DNA of 64,000 nucleotides. Source: Mesocentrotus franciscanus. Lineage: Eukaryota; Echinodermata; Echinoidea; Camarodonta; Strongylocentrotidae. Shown piece by piece: positions 59,032 through 64,000 of the stretch. Position 1 is the stretch's first letter. The number at the start of each line of letters is the position of its first letter. The DNA is taken from positions 21,478,446 to 21,542,445 of the forward strand of contig CP137675.1 in assembly GCA_037976565.1 (NCBI GenBank), given 5' to 3'. The position numbers were made by a program, and so were the translations under genes. The notes beneath the pieces were generated by a model. It was given only the letters and a program-made list of their open reading frames with translations. It did not search any database and was not told the DNA's origin.

Positions 59032-59160
59032 GTTCAGATTTCATGAAGGATGACGGTGTATACTCGGGATAATTCCTAAACTTCGATGCCGATGGTAGAT
59101 ATAGTGTCACGGTAAACGCTCTTGGTACATCCGCTTCATATATCAGTCGCACGAACAGAA
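59032..59160 (+). pseudogene. CLCA plus gene, exon 10 with nonsense codon
   Basis: Acceptor ttttcag, donor gtaagt, phase 1 at both ends. SDFMKDDGVYSG is followed by TAA (59070-59072) where the minus gene has a Phe codon. It then continues open with DGRYSVTVNALG to the donor. A single-codon lesion in an otherwise good exon. Confidence 0.82.
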
Positions 59161-59859
59161 GTAAGTAGCACACTTTTGGATTTAATGGGGATGGGCACAA
59201 CTGGCTCGTGCCCCTTTTAACCCAATCTGCTGTTCCTGTCGTCCACAGTTTTTCTTCTTCAGTATTGTGTCACCGTCCTTTGGTGAATCCGGATCGGTCC
59301 CGTCCCAGAGTAGTGACAATAAATTATATAATTACAAAGCAAAGTGTATCATGGACATATCAACAAGAACATTTAATATAATTATATACCGGGACTGGGT
59401 TTGAGGCGAAGCACGTGAAGAAATAATAAGGGTTTAGGTACAAACTTAACTGGTGTAAAACCGGTTTAAAAATAAATGAATTAGAAGTGAGTGGATTGAT
59501 TAATTAATGATGAGAGTTCATCTTGAATATCATACTTGATCGGTCTTTGAACTATTGAATCACAATTTACCCATGATTTGTTGAGCTAACGAGAAGGTAT
59601 CCAATAACTTTTTGTCCAGTGAGATTAAACGTTCCAATTTTGAGAAACAACGAAATTAAAATTGTATTGTTAATACAAAAGCAAATCTAAATATGAATTA
59701 GTTCTCAAGATTTATGCAGGTTTTGGTGATGACTGCCGTAAAAGTAATACATGTAATTGTAAAAATATCATACCTTTGTTTGTCCCTTTTTGTTGTTTTT
59801 CCACTGATGGGGTCCTTCACGTTTCTCACTTTCTGATCAAGGTCTGAAACGTTTTTAAC

Positions 59860-62140
59860 GTTCTGCCAAGGCTTTCTACGGATGATACTTGGACGCCGGG
59901 CAGCTTGTGAGCACGTTTGTGCCCACGGTATAAAAAGAAGGCTTCCCAAGCAATAGCAATCATTGTATCCTGAGACCGCGCGCGTCATGTCAGACCGTAG
60001 TATAACGCAACGCGCCGTAGCGCGCTGGGCCCGTAAACCGTCCCACTACGGACCGCCTCCTAGTTTTGTTACTAGCGAGCTTTCGATTTAGGCACCCGAC
60101 GTGGGCTACTACGAGTTACTGGAGCGTGGAGACGTTGCGCAGCTCACGTCCGTTCCCTTCGCGGAAGTGCTTTCGATTTTTCACGACGGGGCTTTCGTCG
60201 GTCACGTGACCAATTTTTGAGATCAGGTGACTAAGTCAGGTACTAAATTCACAGTGCGCGAAAATCTGATACGAAGAATAACATAAGGATGAGAGAAAGA
60301 GATAGAATAATAAAAATAAAGAATAACATAAGCGAAGGTGAAAGAAGGAAGAAACAAGGAATAACATAAGGAAAGACAGAAAGAGAAAGTGATAGAATGA
60401 TAAAAAAATAAAGAATAACATAAGAGAAGGTGATAGAAGGAAGAAACAAAGAAAAACATAAGGAAAGAGAATGTGATAGAATAATAAAAATAAAGAATAA
60501 CATAAGAGAAGTGATAGAAGGAAGAAACAAAGAAAAACATAAGGAAAGACAGAAAGAGAAAGTGATAGAATGATAAAAACAAAAAAATAACATAAGAGAA
60601 GGTAATAGAAGGAAGAAACAAGGAATAACATAAGGAAAGACAGAAAGACAAAGTGATAGAATGATAAAAACATAGAATAACATTAGATAAGGTGATAGAA
60701 GGAAGAAACAAAGAATAACATAAGGAAAGAGAATGTGATAGAATAATAAAAATAAAGAATAACATAAGAGAAGGTGATAGAAGGAAGAAACAAAGAATAA
60801 CATAAGGAAAGAGAATGTGATAGAATAATAAAAATAAAGAATAACATAAGAGAAGGTGATAGAAGGAAGAAACAAAGAATAACATAAGGAAAGACAGAAA
60901 GAGAAAGTGATAGAATGATAAAAAAATAAAGAATAACATAAGAGAAGGTGATAGAAGGAAGAAACAAAGAAAAGCATAAGGAAAGACAGAAAGAGAAAGT
61001 GATAGAATGATAAAAATAAAGAATAACATAAGAGAAGGTGATAGAAGGAAGAAACAAAGAATAACATAAGGAAAGACAGAAGGAGAAAGTGATAGAATGA
61101 TAAAAATAAAGAATAACATAAGAGAAAGTGATAGAAGGAAGAAACAAAGAAAAACATAAGGAAAGACAGAAAGAGAAAGTGATAGAATGTTAAAAACATA
61201 GAATAACATTAGAGAAGGTGATAGAAGGAAGAAACAAAGAATAACATAAGGAAAGAGAAAGTGATAGAATGATAAAAAATAAAGAATAACATAAGAGAAA
61301 GGTATAGAAGGAAGAAACAAAGAAAAACATAAGGAAAGACAGAAAGAGAAAGTGATAGAATGATAAAAAATAAAGAATAACATAAGAGAAGGTGATAGAA
61401 GGAAGAAACAAAGAATAACATAAGGAAAGACAGAAAGAGAAAGTGATAGAATGATAAAAATAAAGAATAACATAAGAGAAAGTGATAGAAGGAAGAAACA
61501 AAGAAAAACATAAGGAAAGACAGAAAGAGAAAGTGATAGAATGTTAAAAACATAGAATAACATTAGAGAAGGTGATAGAAGGAAGAAACAAAGAATAACA
61601 TAAGGAAAGAGAATGTGATAGCATGATAAAAACAAAGACTAACAAAAGAAGTGATAGAAGGAAGAAACAAAGAAAAACATAAGGAAATTAAGACAGAGAA
61701 AAAAAATGATAGAATGATAACAACAGAGATACCGAGGAAACTGCACCCACGTTGCCGTTTTCACGACGACGGGGATTCACGGAAATTGCCCCCGACTCCC
61801 GTCGTGTGATTTGGAAGGGAACGTGGGCCCAGAAGCTCGCACATGCGCAGTTGATAAATATGACGTCACGCGTCGTAGCCCACGTCGGGTGCCTAAATCG
61901 AAAGCTCGCTACTATTACGCACTGTCACGATTTGTTGTGTTCACCCCGTTTTGATAGGCCTACCAGGATTCTCATCCGCAAGGTGACTGCCGTGGCAATT
62001 TTTTGACAGTTTAAAAATCTGACCCGGCATCCACGGCAATCACGGCCTGTCACGTTTGCCCGTGCCGTCCCCCGCGTTGTCTCACGTCCATCCCGTTTTG
62101 TCCACGGTGGCCTGAAACGTGATTGCCATGACCGCCGGGA
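59860..62140. mobile_element. Inverted-repeat element enclosing a minisatellite
   Basis: TAGCGAGCTTTCGATTTAGG at 60072-60091 extends to a 37-bp exact inverted repeat with 61876-61912. Weaker inverted similarity continues inward (CGTTCCCTTC near 60150 and 61815). Both flanks are CG-rich in the style of the other foldbacks. Outer limits are uncertain. The core is the 90-bp minisatellite. Confidence 0.65.
60275..61735 (+). repeat. 90-bp purine-rich minisatellite, about 16 copies
   Basis: The unit contains GAAGAAACAAAGAATAACAT and GAAAGTGATAGAATGATAAA. Distances between successive GAAACAA anchors are mostly 90-92 bp, with a second class of 79-83 bp lacking the ACAGAAAGA segment. The minus strand has almost no stop codons because it is pyrimidine-rich, which creates a 470-codon frame that is not a gene. 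Confidence 0.92.
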
Positions 62141-62185
62141 ACATAGTGTAAACGTAGCATAAACCTAGCATTAATATAGTTACAA

Positions 62186-62757
62186 GAAATGCACCTAGAC
62201 TATTAACAGTGACTTACATGCGTATAATTATCAATGCTACGATGACAAGAATAAGAATATTTAAATATAAGAAGAAGAAGGAGAAGATGAAGAAGAAGAA
62301 GAAGAAGAAGAAAAAGAAGAAGAAGAAAAAGAAGAAGAAGAAAAAAAGAAAGCGGTGAAGAAGAAAAAGAAAAAGAAGAAGAAGAAGAAGAAAAAGAAGA
62401 AAGTGAAGAAGAAAAAGAGAAGAAGAAAAAGAAGAAGAATTCAACTGTTTTAACTTTTTTTTTAATAATCGGACTATTTTCATGTACCCAGACAAATCCA
62501 CCCGCTCTTCTTTTACTGAAAGAAATTGATGCAATATATTGATCTTGTTCATTCCGTAACATTGATTTTGAGTTGATATCAAAGGGAATCATAATTTATA
62601 ACAAAATGTTGAGTGTCACGTGACACCTTTTCCAGTCAATAGGACACTCTCTAACAAATAACCTATTTTATATAACAAATTAACCATGTAAATTAGGAAT
62701 ATCAAATGTTTTTTTTTTATATCTACGAGGAACCAGTTTATTCAAGAAAACGATGTT
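62186..62757 (+). repeat. Tandem duplicate, copy 1
   Basis: GAAATGCACCTAGACTA to the ACCAGTTTATTCAAGAAAACG region; contains a long (GAA)n tract (62270-62440). Copy 2 follows at 62780. Confidence 0.85.
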
Positions 62758-62779
62758 TATGATTTAATTTATCTATCTA

Positions 62780-63182
62780 AGAAATGCACTGAGACTAATA
62801 ACAATGAGCTACATGCGTAGCATTACCTTTGCTTCGATGATAAGAATAAGAATATTTAAATATAAGAAAAAGAAGAAAAAGAGGAAGAAGAATTAAACTG
62901 TTTTTACTTATTTTTATAATCGGAATACTTTTATGTACCCAGACAAATCCACGTGCTTTTCTTTTACTGAAAAATATATTGATCTTGTTCATTCCGTATA
63001 ATTGATTTTGAGTTGATATCAAAGGGAATCATAACGTATAACAAAATGTTGAGTGTCACGTGACACTTTTCCAGCCAATGGGATACTCGCTAACAAATAT
63101 CTTTTGTATAACAAATTAATCATGTAAATTATGAATATAAAGTGTTTTGATATAAGAGGAACCAGTTCATCCAAGAAAACTA
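62780..63182 (+). repeat. Tandem duplicate, copy 2
   Basis: Starts AAGAAATGCACTGAGACTA and follows copy 1 throughout (CCCAGACAAATCCAC, GTTGAGTGTCACGTGACAC). It is shorter, mainly because its GAA tract is short. Confidence 0.85.
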
Positions 63183-63727
63183 TATCAATAATATATTCTA
63201 TTTCATAAATGTTCACTCAGAGCAGCCATCAATATGAACAACGTTAATACGTGAACAGCGCCATCAAGATAACGTTTTGTTTTCTTCTTTTGCGAATGAA
63301 TCATGGAACCAATACGTTCGAGGATTAACGACTGCATCACATAAATGATAGACCTATATTTTCGGAGAGAACTAAAATTAATGAATTATCTTTTATACAT
63401 GTACTTTATTTTCACCTTACCTTGATTTCATTTGATTTTGATTAAGTCAATTTAAGAAATTTGGAAACTTTCTTTCCTCTTAAATCCATCAGACACATTG
63501 ACTGATTCAATGTTATCTGAACCTCTCTCCTATAAGTCGACTTCAAAATCTAAAGTCATTTGTATTCGTCGGAGAGCTGTAAAACTATGTGACTCAGTCA
63601 GTGTTGATCCTACCATGACTCTTTCATTTGTATTGAACTAATTTACCTTACGTAATAATTGTCCATGACCTGGCATCGTTCATGGTGCATCAGAATCTAA
63701 TCAACAGGTCGATGAAAGTAAACCAGG
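63183..63727. other. No feature recognised
   Basis: AT-rich sequence between the tandem duplicate and the terminal MITE, without gene or repeat that I can name. Confidence 0.6.
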
Positions 63728-64000
63728 GGGGTGTTTCAAAAAGACTAAGATCGACTTTAAGTTGGACTTAAGTATAACAGGTTGTTCGTGCCATTGTTTG
63801 CTCTCACCATTATGATCTTTAGATAATATTTTTCCTTCAATAATGAATTATCAAAAATGTAAGTTTTGTAGATTTTTTACCATGATTTGTACGTTCCGTG
63901 AGAGACCAATGCCAGTAAATGATGAGAGAAAACAATGGCACGAACGGCCTGTTATACTTAAGTCCAACTTAAAGTCGATCTTAGTCTTTGTGAAACACCC
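63728..64000. mobile_element. MITE at the right edge of the window
   Basis: Ends GGGTGTTTCAAAAAGACTAA and, reversed, GGGTGTTTCACAAAGACTAA. Arms of about 75 bp are inverted (core CGACTTTAAGTTGGACTTAA). The right end coincides with the window end, so the flank is not visible. Confidence 0.82.

Larger units (their letters stand above)
44997..59160 (+). pseudogene. Second CLCA gene, divergent, decayed
   Basis: Recognised pieces: exon 1 44997-45170, exon 4 54084-54329, exon 5 54632-about 54857, exon 6 55874-56164, exon 7 56475-56705, exon 8 57200-57332, exon 9 58384-58534, exon 10 59032-59160. Boundaries and phases match the minus gene, so the intron pattern is ancestral, but the proteins are strongly diverged. 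Defects: no counterpart of exons 2-3 in 45171-54083; no GT at the expected end of exon 5; exon 8 can only end in phase 1, which forces a non-standard acceptor for exon 9; TAA in exon 10 (59070-59072). Exons 11-13 are not found before the window end. Exon 1 and exon 4 are both phase 0, so direct splicing would be in frame. That would give a secreted VWA-type product without a protease domain. Expression in some form cannot be excluded. Confidence 0.82.

Noticed and set aside
60223..61635. 470-codon minus-strand open frame rich in Leu, Phe, Ser and Tyr, resembling a multi-pass membrane protein
   Set aside because: It is the pyrimidine strand of the 90-bp minisatellite. Other minus-strand frames are also long and open, and the repeat alone explains the lack of stops.
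60275..61735. CRISPR-like array
   Set aside because: Units are adjacent 81-90 bp tandem copies without unique spacers, in a eukaryotic sequence.

Overview
The window is eukaryotic and almost certainly animal. It is AT-rich, its genes are split by GT-AG introns, and it is crowded with microsatellites, tRNA-derived SINEs, LINE fragments, MITEs and other DNA-transposon remnants. The repeat style and the gene family suggest an echinoderm, probably a sea urchin. That is inference, since no search could be run. The only protein-coding family I can support, apart from retrotransposon remnants, is CLCA (calcium-activated chloride channel regulator: signal peptide, metalloprotease-like N-domain, VWA domain, beta-rich region, fibronectin III, C-terminal anchor). 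One CLCA gene can be assembled completely on the minus strand: 13 coding exons from 39218 down to 23503, 3012 nt, 1003 residues, with every splice phase consistent. It keeps the VWA MIDAS residues but has lost the zinc-protease HExxH motif. It ends in one transmembrane helix and a short tail with an NPxY motif. A second, older paralogue lies head to head on the plus strand (exon 1 at 44997, further exons 54084-59160). It lacks the two exons that would encode the rest of the protease module, has no recognisable donor on its VWA exon, and has a stop codon in its tenth exon, so I call it a pseudogene. 

Layout. (1) About 448-20612 (block A) and about 36770-45640 (block B) are paralogous copies of the same head-to-head promoter region. 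Each holds a minus-strand CLCA exon 1 (8919-9089 and 39048-39218) and a plus-strand CLCA exon 1 (19957-20130, with a stop codon, and 44997-45170, intact). This fits a tandem duplication of one complete minus-strand gene plus the first exon of its divergent neighbour. The body of the block A minus gene should then lie just left of this window. (2) Block A has grown by insertions that are absent from block B: a SINE, a CR1/L2-like LINE, a 4.8-kb hAT-type element with an 8-bp target duplication, a CG-rich foldback element, a MITE and a 0.7-kb hAT-type element. It has also grown by triplication of a unit of about 3 kb. (3) 20.6-23.5 kb is intergenic, with a 120-bp triplet repeat beside the minus gene's 3' end. 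(4) 23.5-39.2 kb is the minus CLCA gene. Its introns carry TTAA-flanked MITEs, a deleted LINE and a 2.35-kb DNA transposon with arrays of subterminal repeats. (5) 39.2-45.0 kb is the divergent intergenic region, with a 1-kb foldback and a MITE. (6) 45.2-54.1 kb, where exons 2-3 of the plus gene should be, is filled by CG-rich foldback elements and an L1/Tx1-like LINE with a nested SINE. (7) 54.1-59.2 kb is the remainder of the plus CLCA pseudogene. (8) 59.8-62.1 kb is an inverted-repeat element around a 16-copy, 90-bp minisatellite. (9) 62.2-64.0 kb holds a tandem duplication and a MITE cut by the window edge. 

I found no bacterial operon, CRISPR array, rRNA or functional tRNA. The main interest is the duplicated divergent CLCA pair with module loss, and a set of transposons whose insertions can be dated against the paralogous empty sites.
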